Assembly (NCBI GenBank): GCA_036023115.1
Contig: JAYKKT010000079.1
Location: 15,243,501 to 15,307,500, forward strand
Direction: 5' to 3'
DNA: 64,000 nucleotides
Source: Brasenia schreberi
Lineage: Eukaryota; Streptophyta; Magnoliopsida; Nymphaeales; Cabombaceae
Shown here: positions 33,841-46,000 of the stretch, piece by piece
How the letters are laid out: the number at the start of each line of letters is the position of its first letter
Numbering within the stretch: position 1 is the stretch's first letter
Notes under the pieces: model-generated
The model's database searches: none
Seen by the model: only the letters and a program-made list of their open reading frames with translations
Told to the model about the DNA's origin: nothing
Position numbers and translations under genes: made by a program

Positions 33841-35143
33841 ATGCTCGAGGAATGGAGAGCAAGTACACTTATACCCGTATATAAGAACAAGGGAGACATT
33901 CAAAATTGTGTGAATTATCGAGGTATCAAGTTAATGAGTCATACTATGAAATTATGGAAAAGAATTATCGAACGTAGGTTAAGACAAGTATCAAGTACAA
34001 CAGAGAACCAATTTGGATTTATGCCAGGTAGATTTACTATTGAAGCGATTCACCTTTTGAGACGTCTTATGGAACATTTTAGAGCAAAAAAGAAAGACCT
34101 TTACATGATATTTATTGATCTAGAAAAAGCTTATGATAGGGTACCGAGGGAGGTTCTTTGGAGAACTTTGAAAAAAAGAGGTATCCCATTGACATATATT
34201 AACCTTATAAGAGACATGTATGATGGTGCAAAAACATGTGTGAGGACTCATGAAAGAACGACAGACTTCTTTGAAGTTAATATTGGGTTACATCAAGGAT
34301 CAACTTTTAAGTCCATACTTATTTATAATGGTGATGGATGAGTTAACAAAACATATTCAAGATGAAGTACCTTGGTGTATGTTATTTGAGAATGACATTG
34401 TATTAGTGGAGGAGTCTAAGGAAAAAGTTAATAGAAAATTGGAACTATGGAGAGAAACATTAGAAAACAAAGGCCTCCGACTTAGTAGAACAAAGACAGA
34501 ATATATGGAATGTAAGTTTGATCATTTGGCTACTTCAGAGGACATAGAAATTAAAATTGGCACACATTGCATTCCCCAAAAGGAAAGTTTTAAATACCTA
34601 GGGTCAATTTTTCAAAGTGATGGAAGAATTGATGGAGATGTTACACATAGAATTAATGCTGGTTAGTTAAAATGGAGAGGAGCATCAGGTATTCTTTGTG
34701 ATAAGAAGATACCATTAAAATTAAAAGGTAAATATTATAGAGCAGCAGTTAGGCCTGCCATGTTTTATGGTTCTGAGTGTTGGGCAGTTAATCATCAACA
34801 TGTACAAAAGATGTCTGTGACAGAAATGAAGTTGTTGAGATGGATGAGTGGTCATACAAGAAAAGACTGTATACATAATGAGGTTATTAGAAACAAATTA
34901 GGAGTGGCACCAATAGAGGATAAAATGAGAGAACATCGTTTAAGATGGTTTGGACATATAGAAAGAAGATCAAAAGAAGAACTTGTAAGAAGGTTAGAAA
35001 AACTAAATTTGGAAAGTATTAAAAGAGGTAGAGGACGACCACAAAAGTGTTGGAAAGAAACAATAAAGAATGATCTAGCTTATTGGGAGTTAACTGCTAA
35101 CATGGCACAGATAGAGATCTGTGGAAACAAAGAATCCATGTAG
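33841..35143 (+). pseudogene. RTE reverse transcriptase, broken into three open pieces
   Basis: The pieces at 33841-34341, 34250-34666 and 34760-35143 together cover the RT seen intact at 5031-6347. FIDLEKAYD is near 34120. The catalytic FADD box reads FEND here (near 34387), a change that would abolish activity. One extra T near 34305 shifts the frame and TAG replaces TGG near 34665. Confidence 0.88.
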
Positions 35144-35196
35144 CCGACCCCGTCTAGTATGGGAAAAGGCTTAGTTGTTGTTATTGTTGTTGTTGT

Positions 35197-35213
35197 AGTT
35201 GGGTTTACTAGAA
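35197..35213 (+). repeat. Target-site duplication, right copy
   Basis: Identical to 31897-31913; follows directly on the (TTG)n tail. Confidence 0.95.
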
Positions 35214-35351
35214 GCAAAGTAGAAAAACTTTCATACTATAGTATCCTATATTAAGCAACAGTTGTTGGATCAATATAAAGAAAAGATTATATTTGCATGG
35301 ACTAATTGGATTTTGAATCTTGGCACTCACATGACTAACATGTGTAGGATG

Positions 35352-35356
35352 TTGTT

Positions 35357-35414
<58 letters not shown>

Positions 35415-35470
35415 TTATTTATTTATTTATTTGTATTTATTTATATTTATATTGTGTATATAATTTGAGT
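35352..35470 (+). repeat. (TA)n and (TTTA)n microsatellite
   Basis: About 29 TA units followed by TTTA repeats. Confidence 0.95.
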
Positions 35471-35519
35471 GTATAAATATGTATATATATTTGTATTTGT
35501 TATATATATAAACATGATG

Positions 35520-38500
35520 CTTCTTATGTATACCTACATCCTAGGGAAATATTTTGTGGTGTTATATAGGATCGATAACATGCATTCAAGATTGAAATGA
35601 TTTATTGGTAGGTCAACCGAGAGATTTAATACTATATGAACCCAACCCCATTTATTGATTGAGTCACATATTGCGAAAGTGAAGAAATCATTTAGAAATC
35701 TCAATTCATAAGCATATAGTATCTTATAGATTTTCAAAAGTTTGTTAAGATGCTAGAAAATAAGGTTTTACAACATGCACTTGATTTAATCATGAAATAA
35801 ACAAGTTGAGGAGAAATTGTTGGTTTGAATCCAATAATATGTGGGTAACCTTTGACATTCGCATGGGTTACCATATACTCAAGATTTATTTTGTTGAAAG
35901 CATGTCAACTCATAGGATTGTTATCTATTGACCCAAAAATGAAACTCAATATAGAGAAAGAATGGTTTTATATACCTAACGATGAAGATGAAGAGTAGAG
36001 AGATGAAATTGAATTGGAAGAATTTTTTCAGCAATTAAACAATCATCTTGTTCGAGATCACTATAAACTACTAATTAAGCAGTTATGAGAGGGTTTGAAT
36101 CTTTAATCCACATCTTTACATGAGTCACCTATTCATTGTCTTGAAGGCAAACTATCTAGAAAATCTACAAAAAGAGTTATCTTCATAAGATTATAGGACA
36201 AAAGTATTTTTTGGGGTAAATACTTCTACATGGAGTTGTCCCGTTTGAGGACATTGAAGTCATGGCTATAGATATCAAGAGTGTCCTCAGGACTTCGGCC
36301 TTCTTCATCGTTGGATATTGTTTGCCCATTGATTGGTATAGAGGCATCATATGATGAAGAGGTGCTTTAGTTTATGATACCATATGTTGTCAAATAGAGT
36401 TGATGTTATAGGAGAGTAAATGTGGACATTGAGTTATTTGAGAGCTTTGGGGAAAAGTAGCACATTGGGTTGAGATTTAAAAGGATATTTTATAAAAGTA
36501 TATACAAGTCTTATCATATATTCTTCCGTTTTCCTAGAAAAGGGTAGTATCGAGATCCATGCTACTTGCAATGCTTCTTCATGTAGACAAACTCAATGGA
36601 TGTTGATGCTTAACTTGGGTTGAATAATTATTATGCAAGGAAACAATGCATTAATGTTGTTTTCGAAGAAGGTTCAATGTTTCTTATGCTATTTTGAAAT
36701 AGTGACTATCCACCACCTTATAGATGTTAACTTTTGAGTGGTATGTAATGCTTAAATTTCTAGTTTGTATTGTATTCTCTAGTAAATGTAGATGTTAACT
36801 TTTATTGTGTTTTACTATAGCTATATATGGTTGATGGAAGCCCTCATGCCACTTATATGTCTCATATGGGAACAAAATCGGTATAAAATTATTGTTAGTT
36901 GAGACTTACTATTCTGCACATACATTGTTAAATATATAAAACTGATGACACAGAAAGATCATTATATTTATCACATTGAGGAGTAGTTCATTTTTTGTAT
37001 AATTTATTTATTTGGTCATGAATAATATATTATAATTATGTGTTGTATACTTTCATGTGATGTTAGTCTCTGCCCACTTGATTGAAAATAAAAGTAAGAA
37101 AATATAACTGAATATTACAAATATTTTAAAAAATCCAATGTATACAGGATATAGGTACAACCTGTAATCACTTTTTGATGTCTCATTATTGTTGTTATTG
37201 TCATGTAACTAATGGACTGGAGTAGGAGTGGATACAACAAGATGATATATATGTCAACAATATTGCTCGAGGACTCTCCTAAGCACCGGTCATATTCCTC
37301 GATCTAACCGATGTATAATAGGTATCATAACCCCTATTACCTTCGTAAGACACTACAAGCAATAGCTAAGTGTATATTACCATCTTCATTCAATCAACCC
37401 TATAAACAATACAACTCCTTTACTTAATCTAAATTCAATGATGTGTGGGTGAATTGCTTAGTGGAGGGAATGACTCTTTGTAATGCTAAAGTAAATCTCT
37501 CAATAAAAAACGATGATTGTAAGAAATGTGTCAATCCATGTATGATTCATCATACTTATATGGGTTAGTTGCTTTGACACCAATGTGCTCTAATGGATAT
37601 AAGCAATGTGAGATCCTTATAACTAATCATACTCCAGTCTATATGCACATGGCTTCTTGGCCCATATCTCATCATCAACCTCAATGGAAGGAAGAGTGTA
37701 CTATAGATGACTAAACTAACCAACTTTGTTAGGTATATATTCCTCCATGACATCTAAGCAATGGATTCAACCTTGATATCAAGGCAAGTTGTACTTATCT
37801 GTGATATAATTTTTTCAAAATAGAGTTATCAATCAATGTACAATAACAAAGGGAAATCATACTATGAACATTATAAAATATGTAACTTATAAAGTAAGTT
37901 TCAATCATATATTTATACCTCAATTGATGTCATAATTCTAATTTCTCATGGTACCAAGCAAGACATGATAGAGGAGACCTTCTATAAGTGACATTGTTCA
38001 TCCATCTACTTGTGCATTCCCTTCAACCCAATCTAAGCATAGAGTGAGGCCAGAAAACACTCACGAATCCATACCTAAAGCACACATTATATTTGATATT
38101 AAAACATTATAGAACTTATTATACCATGTCAATGTAATATACAAAGGGAAGACAATTATTACTTGAAATAGAGTAGTGTGATCATTAATATGTTATGCTT
38201 CGGTACGAGAAGCCATACCTAATTGTTGGTATAAATAAGCAAACATTCTGACACCCATAGTATACTCACTAGGCTTATAAACATTGTGAGCAAATAGCAG
38301 CTGATACCATATCCCTAGACTTGTTGGTAGAGCATACATCCAATATCATACAAAAGACAATATCACTCATGCCTATGGTATTTAAGAAAACATTTGAATC
38401 TTTCATGAAGTAAGTCCATCTTCACATCTCTAAACTTTATTTGTAGCCCCACATCCTCGATGATAGTGTTCAGAAGGCTAGCTAAAATAACTTTCTTCCT

Positions 38501-39590
38501 CAATGCCTCAATTTGGCGTGTGAGCACAACTAAATGTCTATCCATCCGAAGATACAAGGATTTCATGAAGAGGTGACACTCCTTTCACCCTAGGGTATAT
38601 GAAAAGTGTTTGTGTATGGATGCTATCATTAGCTAAAAGCACTAAGCAGTGCATGATCCACCATTTCGTAGAGTAGCTCTCCCTAAATATGTAATCCATA
38701 TCAGTAGACAATCTTCCTCGAACTACTCGATTGTATTTCAAAGTCATGCCCTGTCATATTTCATTTATTGATCATTTGATATCATGGAAGGGTAGGGATC
38801 ACTTTCAACATACTTTGCAAGTATATGCAATACACATCGATTATAATCATATTCAACTTAGAAGATGATTGATCTTGATTAACAAACACACTTATATTTG
38901 AAATTTACCACATCATGTTGTACCTTCTTATATGCGATGTGATTTATAAAACTTGGAAGTAAATCTGAAACTGGAAAAATATTGCTTTCTTCACCCCTTT
39001 CATCATTGTCAAACTACACATCATTATTTTCACCTATTACCGGAATGACAGGCATGATCGTGAAGGACCAAATTCATGTGGTAACATAGCTTCACATCAT
39101 CATATTGAGGTTGTGTCATTACCTATTTTATTCATTTAAAACCACGAACATGGCCACTATATATGATTCTTTTGGCGTGTTTCAATCATTGTGAAGTTGT
39201 AATTATAGGGTCTTCCAATCTTTCATGGGAAGTCAAACCTAATATAAAAGGGATAAAGAAAAAAGTGGTTTTAGCAAAGGGATAAGTAAGTAAGACCCAA
39301 TGATAAGTAAGAAAAAACCAAAAAATAGAAAAAGAAACAAAATTCTTATGTTCCACGTCAGTTGGCACGTGGCTATGAGGTGGCAGATGCACAAGTGGAT
39401 GTCTACCTTAAGAGGCATACACTTGCGGGAGTGTATCTTGATGCAAATGCTTATGCAAGCATGTACAATTCGTCTTTGTTTAAGAAAATCTAGTTGTATG
39501 CAGGGGGGAGAGAGAGGAGAAGGGAAAGCTTATGAGGGTATTTAGCTGGTAGCCGGTGGAGAAAAAGAGAAAGAGGGGGAGAGAAGGAGT
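35520..39590. other. Long AT-rich stretch without recognisable gene
   Basis: Short open frames occur on both strands. Two minus-strand frames at 38538-38747 and 38363-38566 could be pieces of one decayed coding region (STKWWIMHCLVLL; a Leu/Lys-rich segment), but I recognise no family. GA-rich low-complexity DNA lies at 39503-39680. Confidence 0.35.
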
Positions 39591-40587
39591 ATCAAACCTA
39601 GCATACACCTTTTATGTCACACGGGAAGGAAAGGAAAAGAGAGGAAAAAAGAAGGAAGAGAAGAGGAAGAACACAAGGGGCATGAGAGTGATAATGAGCG
39701 ATAATGGTAGTGATGGTGGCGGTGACTAGCGATACGACAGAAGAGGAGATAGATGGAGTCTTTGCAGAGTGAGGACAGAGAATGTCTAGGAGTGTATAGA
39801 TAGTGAAACGTGGTGTATAGATATGACCCTTGTTTTGGGCTAGAAAAAACCTCATAAGCCTAAGCCTGCATCAAAGCCAAATCCTCTTCATGAGGATCTC
39901 TCTCTTTCTCTCTCTCGGCAACCTTACTTCAAGCAGTAGCAGCATAACCTTATCGTGAAAGGTGGCACCTGCTCGGGAGTCCATCCACCACAAACTGTTA
40001 GAAGCCAATGGCAAAACCTAAATTCAATTAGTTAGCCCCGAGAAGGTTGACTTAGGTGTTACCGGTATCAACATTCAACAGCCCAATATTAGACGGGAAC
40101 AAGCAATCATTTATCCATCTGCCTCCTTGAACAAATTTATTTGCCATTGAGAGTGATGGTTATGCTAGATACCTCATAAAATTGCAGTTTTCAAAAATTT
40201 TAAATAGTTATGTATCTTCTGAAAGAATGAGGGACCTTTTGTATAATTTAAAGAATACATTATGTAGGTTCTTTTATAGGCAAGATGCGTTTAAGCAAGT
40301 TCCTATCAACACTAGATGTGGGCAACCTTAGGTATCGATCCCCAGAGCTTCAACATGTTTGCATTTTTGCAATTCAACAGTTCAATCTATAAGATCTTAC
40401 AGTTGTGCGAGCAAGGGAGAGGAGTAACTGCCCCCCTAGCTAGTAGAGTTGTACCTCGTTGTACTAATTTAAGTGGATTTATGGCTTATACCTTTTGAAT
40501 AATTTCCTTTTTAATGCTTCTCTAGCAATTCGACGGTCTTTTCCCTCGCTTTACATCCTCCAAAATGCCCATGTCTTGCTTTCAAAT

Positions 40588-40702
40588 TGTTAGCTCAACT
40601 ACAGGATGCTCTAGGGTCATTGCTGTTGGTGGAGAGTTCAACTTTGAGAGGGTGCATGTGTGGGTGTTTGTTAGGCTTCACCCTCTTCTTGTAACCAAAA
40701 AA
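40588..40702 (+). repeat. tRNA-derived SINE, family A
   Basis: Box-A-like GTTAGCTCAACTACAGG, then GGTCATTGCTGTTGGTGGA and box-B-like GAGTTCAACTTTGAGAGGG, then GTGCATGTGTGGGTG, TTAGGCTTCACC and CTCTTCTTGTAACC. It matches 20453-20566 throughout, and its 3' end extends the family consensus. Confidence 0.65.
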
Positions 40703-40867
40703 TAATTGCTTTCGATTCAACCTTCATTTTTTTAGTGCCCATCCATGTTTAAATCACCTTAATCATGTGTCGCCGCACTGATTTTGTTCCTGCCAGTTTT
40801 CTATGCACTTTGGCTATATTTATGCACCCACCTAAACCGCTTTCTTTTTTACTTTTTCCTTTTTTTT

Positions 40868-40950
40868 GGTGAAGTACACCACTGGTACCCGGAAGAAAAA
40901 GGACCACAAGGAATCCCGCGTGAGCCAGGTGGGGTCACTATGGGGTAAAG
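40868..40950 (+). repeat. Dispersed repeat shared with 4070-4150
   Basis: GTACACCACTGGTACCCGGAAG to GGTCACTATGG; the cleaner of the two copies. Confidence 0.45.
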
Positions 40951-43032
40951 CAACTCCCAGCTCTGATTTTTCAGCACCATATAATATGGTCTTTCTCTTT
41001 TGGATTTATATATGCGTATAATCTAACATAAGTCGAAATGACAATAGTATTTCACAATCTATTCCACTTAGCATGAGAAAAGCCTTCATCTCAAATTAGT
41101 ATTTTTACCAATTTCAACAATAAAAATGATTTACATAATGTTTTTACTTACCACAATTAAACATAAAATTGGTTTGTAAAAGGAAATATAATGAAAGCAA
41201 AAGGTGATGCTGAAAATCAAGATTTATTTTATAAAAGGAAATGCAGCAAGGAACTTATATGAAAGGTTTCATGGGATTCAACAAACTCATGTAATCTCTA
41301 ATCCATTGGACCTTGTGCAAACGGTTACTTTTCGCTTCCACGTATAGCTTCAAATTCCTTGAGACCCAGTCTGCGGCTTCTTATAACAAGTCTTACGGTA
41401 TTAAATAGCACATATTATGACAAACAACCCGATAACTCATTCATCATTGTTTAAAAATGGGTTCATCAGATGAAATGCCATTATCAAGTGTTAGCAAGAC
41501 ATTTGAAAGGTTAAAAGCATTTCTAAAGCAGCAGATGCAGTGAGGTATGTGATACTTTGAAAAGGTAGGCAGCCAAGTGAAAAGTTTATCATTCCAGATG
41601 GTGATCCATACATTTTTCTTAGTGGGTTGATTGTGACTATCCCTATAGATTAGGGTTATTTCTAAATGGATAATCTCTAGAGAGTTATCCCTGTTCCAGG
41701 TAACTAGTTAATCCAACGATGTTCTATTGAGAAATAATGCACATAAAAGGTCTGACAACCATAACAACTTGACTTGGTTACATTTACGAGGAAAGTCTCT
41801 GTTAGCGATCATCTCATCAAACAAAATAACCAAAACAGTAAGGACGAATTGCAACGCAATATCTAGTATATTAGAAGACAGGAGCAAACCCATGAGTTAT
41901 TCATTGTTAATGACAAAAACATCTGCCTTTCAGAAAAGACTAAAGTATATGTTTTGCTCAAGAGAAGGGTTTGGACTGTTTAGGAAGACCACGAACATAA
42001 ACCAACATTGAAACACATTTATGGAATTGGTTGCAATCACAGGAATTCTTTCTTTTGTTTCTGCACTAAAAATGAAGATGGTGACGAAGATAATATGAAA
42101 AACAAGTACCACCGGATATCCAGGACTAGATAAAGTCGTATTCATCAAATGCAATCAGTTGGACCAACAGGACTGGATGTCACCCTTTCTTTCTATCACT
42201 GGAGGACATAAGACCCTTGGCAATATGGCCTATACAAAATTCATCTGCTCTGTCATCTACAATTAGTGTTCAACCGTTCTACATGTAACAAAAACAAACA
42301 TTTAACGGAAACATGGGCACTGTTACAAGAAGAGTGCCTACTGTTTGCTTGTGTTCATGTTTGCCAATGTTTATTATCATCCTTCATGTCCAAGAAAAGG
42401 TGAGCAACTATAATATACCATAGTCAGTTTAATAAGTCCAGGATGGCTGGAGCACTCTAGCATGAATCCTTAAGTTGTCAAACAGAGCTCAAGGACAGAA
42501 TCAATCTATTTCGATGAAGCAATAGAAAGCATACCAGCATTCCTCTGGCATAAGATAGGAGACTCATGATACACGTTTTCATATCACCTTGAGCTAAAAA
42601 TTCCACGAAACAGGAACGCTATAATCCCAGAAGAACTTCTGTTGAGAATGTGATCTGCGTCTGTGCTCATGCACCTTGACTATATCGCTTTTGATGATCG
42701 CCACACCATGACTACATTGCTTTCGATGAGAATCATATCTAAAGGTTTGCATTCCTTCCTATACACTTCCTGCAGAGATCAGCTGACTCCTAGCTGTTAA
42801 CGCAGCACAAATCAAATGAAAAGTCACGTGCTTCCTTGGGAATACGAGTCCTTGAGTATTCTTTGAGAACTCCCAACTCCGAACCACTAACATCCGATCA
42901 AAGGTCAACCAACGGAATTCTGCATCAAACTATCTCCCGATGAAAAACTTCATCATGCAGAACCGAGAAAGACAAATAATTATTTCATAACACATGCGCA
43001 CACATTCATTCAGCTGATACCAACAAGGAGAG
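40951..43032. other. Region downstream of the DEAH helicase gene
   Basis: The minus-strand helicase ends at 43033, so its 3' UTR should lie in the few hundred bases below that. No separate gene was recognised; open frames do not exceed 94 codons. Confidence 0.4.
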
Positions 43033-46000
43033 TCATTTCTTCATTTTTCTTGCAAGAAAACGCTCTCTAGCAGCTTGTACTTTCTTATCTTGCTCATCGG
43101 AAGCTTTCAATACATGATGCTCTGCGGTCTTCACATTTTCAGACTTCAAGACATTCTTTGAGACGCATTCATTAGCAGATTGAGTACCACCGCTGCTTGG
43201 GAAAATCAGAATAACGTAACATAAAGTTTATCAGCTCAGTGTTCAATAACGCAGTTGGGTATGATCAAAGTTTACCTTAGCATATTCAAATCCATCTTCT
43301 CAAGCTTCTCTAGTATTGGCATAATCGATGGCAATTGAACAGCACATACATATCGCATGAAGGGCCTAGATGTAGTGATCAGTTCGTTATACACCACATA
43401 ATCTGGTAATTTGCCATATTGATCTTGCTGCAGCACAGAGGATGGATGCACCTACACAAACCATGCATATGCACGCAAAGGTTAGCAGACAATTGAATTC
43501 AATCCGACTTTTAAGACACAAAAGTTGTGAAAAAAATAGTCTTTGACATTAGAGAAACTCATGCATTTTATACAATGTTGTTCTGGGCAAGTATTTACAT
43601 TAAGACATGCATGGATCATCATGTTTAATACCAATCAGGTTAGAAAAACAATAAGGCAGGCCTTGGGTTTAGTGTGGAAGAAAATTGGACGTCTACACGG
43701 TTTTCTAGATATAATTGTTTTACAAAATTGACACTTGATTGGAATACAGAACCTCAAAAACCTTTTGCATCAAATCCAGATCTGTTTTGGGTATTAATAT
43801 TTTAGACCTGCATGCATCATCAGGTTAGACTTGTATTAAGGCAAGCCTTGAGTTTAATGTGGACAAAAACTGGATTCAGCATAATGGTTTGATTTAAAGC
43901 CTGTTCCTGAGTAAATAAAGTTGGACCAAGTTTTTAGGATTCATTTAGTTAGTCCAATAATTGGTTTGCTTTAAATCAATATGCGGTGCCACATTTTTCT
44001 AAATCCAGTTAAGAATAAACTTACTGATAAGACTTCAGTATTTAAGGGTAACTAATGCTCAAATATATATAGGGAACACTTCAAGCAGGCAACTTCATAA
44101 AACTAGAATTTGTATATTAATTGATCAGATATACTCCATTGGTAATGAATTTTGTCATGGTAACACAGTCACGTATAACCAAGAAACTGTAAAAATTGTT
44201 AATTCAATAACTATTTAGCCCTTGTTATAAAAACAAATCTTTTCCTTCCAAGGAAAGATTAATAGTAAAACCCTGTTTCAAGATTTAGCGTCAAATGGCA
44301 AAGTTTCTAAAGACAAGCTTTTCTGACTTTTGAAACTCTATTCTGACAGTGGCAGAAGCTGCTAGCAATTCAAGGGTTTCCATGAATTTTTAAAATAATC
44401 TGTTATAGATATTTATATCTAGAGGCATTTAGAAATGCGACATCCGTACTTGTGGACCAGCATCTTTGGGACTTTACCTTCAATATGCAATTAAAACACG
44501 TGTATGTTGACAAGATTTAGCATCAAATGGCTAAAATTTCTAAAGACAAACTTTTCTAACTTTTGAAACTCTATTCTGACTGGCAAAAGTTGCTAGCACT
44601 TCAAGGGTTTCCATGAATTTGAAAAATAATCTGCTATAAATATTTGTCTAGAGGCATTTAGAAATGAAACTTCCATACTTGTGGACCAGCATTTTTGGGA
44701 CTTTACCTTCAAGATACAATTAAAAAACATGTATGTTACAACAAACCGATGAGAAAGAGAAGGAATTATACTCTGTTCATCTGGGATGCAAGCAAAACTT
44801 TTGTTCTTTTATCAGGGCATGAACATGTAGTATATTAACATTTAGTTCAGAGCAACATGAGCTTTTCAGTCTCCAATCTTTTCCAAACAGGACTTGACTC
44901 CTATGTTTGTCATTATCCATGTTAGTTTTAAACATAGACAGATAACTTATGTCTTACTCTTGTGTGTAATTCTTTATTGAACAGTTTCATGATTCTTCTC
45001 AATCCATCTTTCGGATGAAACAATTTGAAAAACTTGCAGTAGGAATTATAGAAAGAAGATCAAAAGAAGAACCTGCAAGAAGGTATGAAAAACTAAATTT
45101 GGAAAGTATTAAAAGAGGTAGAGGACGACCACAAAAGTGTTGGAAAGAAACAATAAAGAATGATCTAGCTTATTGTGAGTTAACTGCTAACATGGCACAT
45201 GATAGGGATCTGTGAAAACAAAGAATCCATGTAGCCGACCCCGTCTAGTATGGGAAAAGGCTTAGTTGTTGTTGTTGTTGTTGCAGTAGGAATTACCTAT
45301 CTATCAGCTATTTACAAATGTCCATACGAACTTTCGGTCATTAATTTAACCATCAGCAATACCAAACGCACCAGCCACTTGATGTCTGAATCACATTCTT
45401 TCTCCATTGTCTAATACTAGTCTGAGATCAATTAACTAATTTAAGCACCAAAGTGCACATGAAAGTTGTAGCAACTCATGTGCTTACTAAATATCGTTTC
45501 ACAAAAAGGAAAAGTAAGAAAGACACCTATACTTTATCTGAACAAGTAATCCTAGATCTGATATTTCTAGAACGCCGCAATGCAAGAGATTTAATAAGCT
45601 TCCAGGGTTGTCTTGCAGTCTCCAATTGCTAGAAAGATGACAAAACAGTTTGAGTACTCAAACAATGAACCAAATACAACCAAGATGAGGAAAAGATCTA
45701 AGTTATATTGACAGAACAAGGTTGTCCTGATAAAGTAAGGTAAGGTTCTTCGACCTAGACTGGAGCAAATGAAAAGCAGGACAACCAGACCATACTCTGG
45801 ACCCTCAAGTTTAAGCCATATTCTGATATAAGCACTAATGGTTCCTAAAATTCCTCATTGTCAATATGATCAGCTCTGATGATCAAACCCAACGTTTCCA
45901 TAAAAAGTTCACGCTCATAGTTTTGCTTAAGTACCTGCACCAGTTGCGATCTGTGGCTTAGTGTTCTGTACCCATTGTGATGTATCATGCGTTCAGCAAG

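Larger units (their letters stand above)
31914..35196 (+). mobile_element. Complete RTE LINE (3283 bp) with 17-bp target-site duplication
   Basis: The only element in the window with both ends intact. A leader of about 370 bp (31914-32285) starts AACTCCGCCCATG. It is followed by the endonuclease (about 32290-32945), linker and RT (to about 35142), and then the shared 3' end GACCCCGTCTAGTATGGG with AAAAGGCTTAG and a (TTG)n tail. The 17-bp duplication AGTTGGGTTTACTAGAA is exact on both sides, so this insertion is fairly young. Coding capacity is lost through one missing base near 32942, TGA for TGG at 33577-33579 and near 33799, an extra T near 34305, and TAG for TGG near 34665. Other copies lie at 1-3194, 3210-3566, 4368-6393, 45049-45280, 56751-57795 and 59721-62232. 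Confidence 0.96.

Noticed and set aside
33687..33899. Minus-strand ORF resembling a membrane protein, repeated at 61005-61217
   Set aside because: It is the antisense of the conserved RTE linker-RT region.
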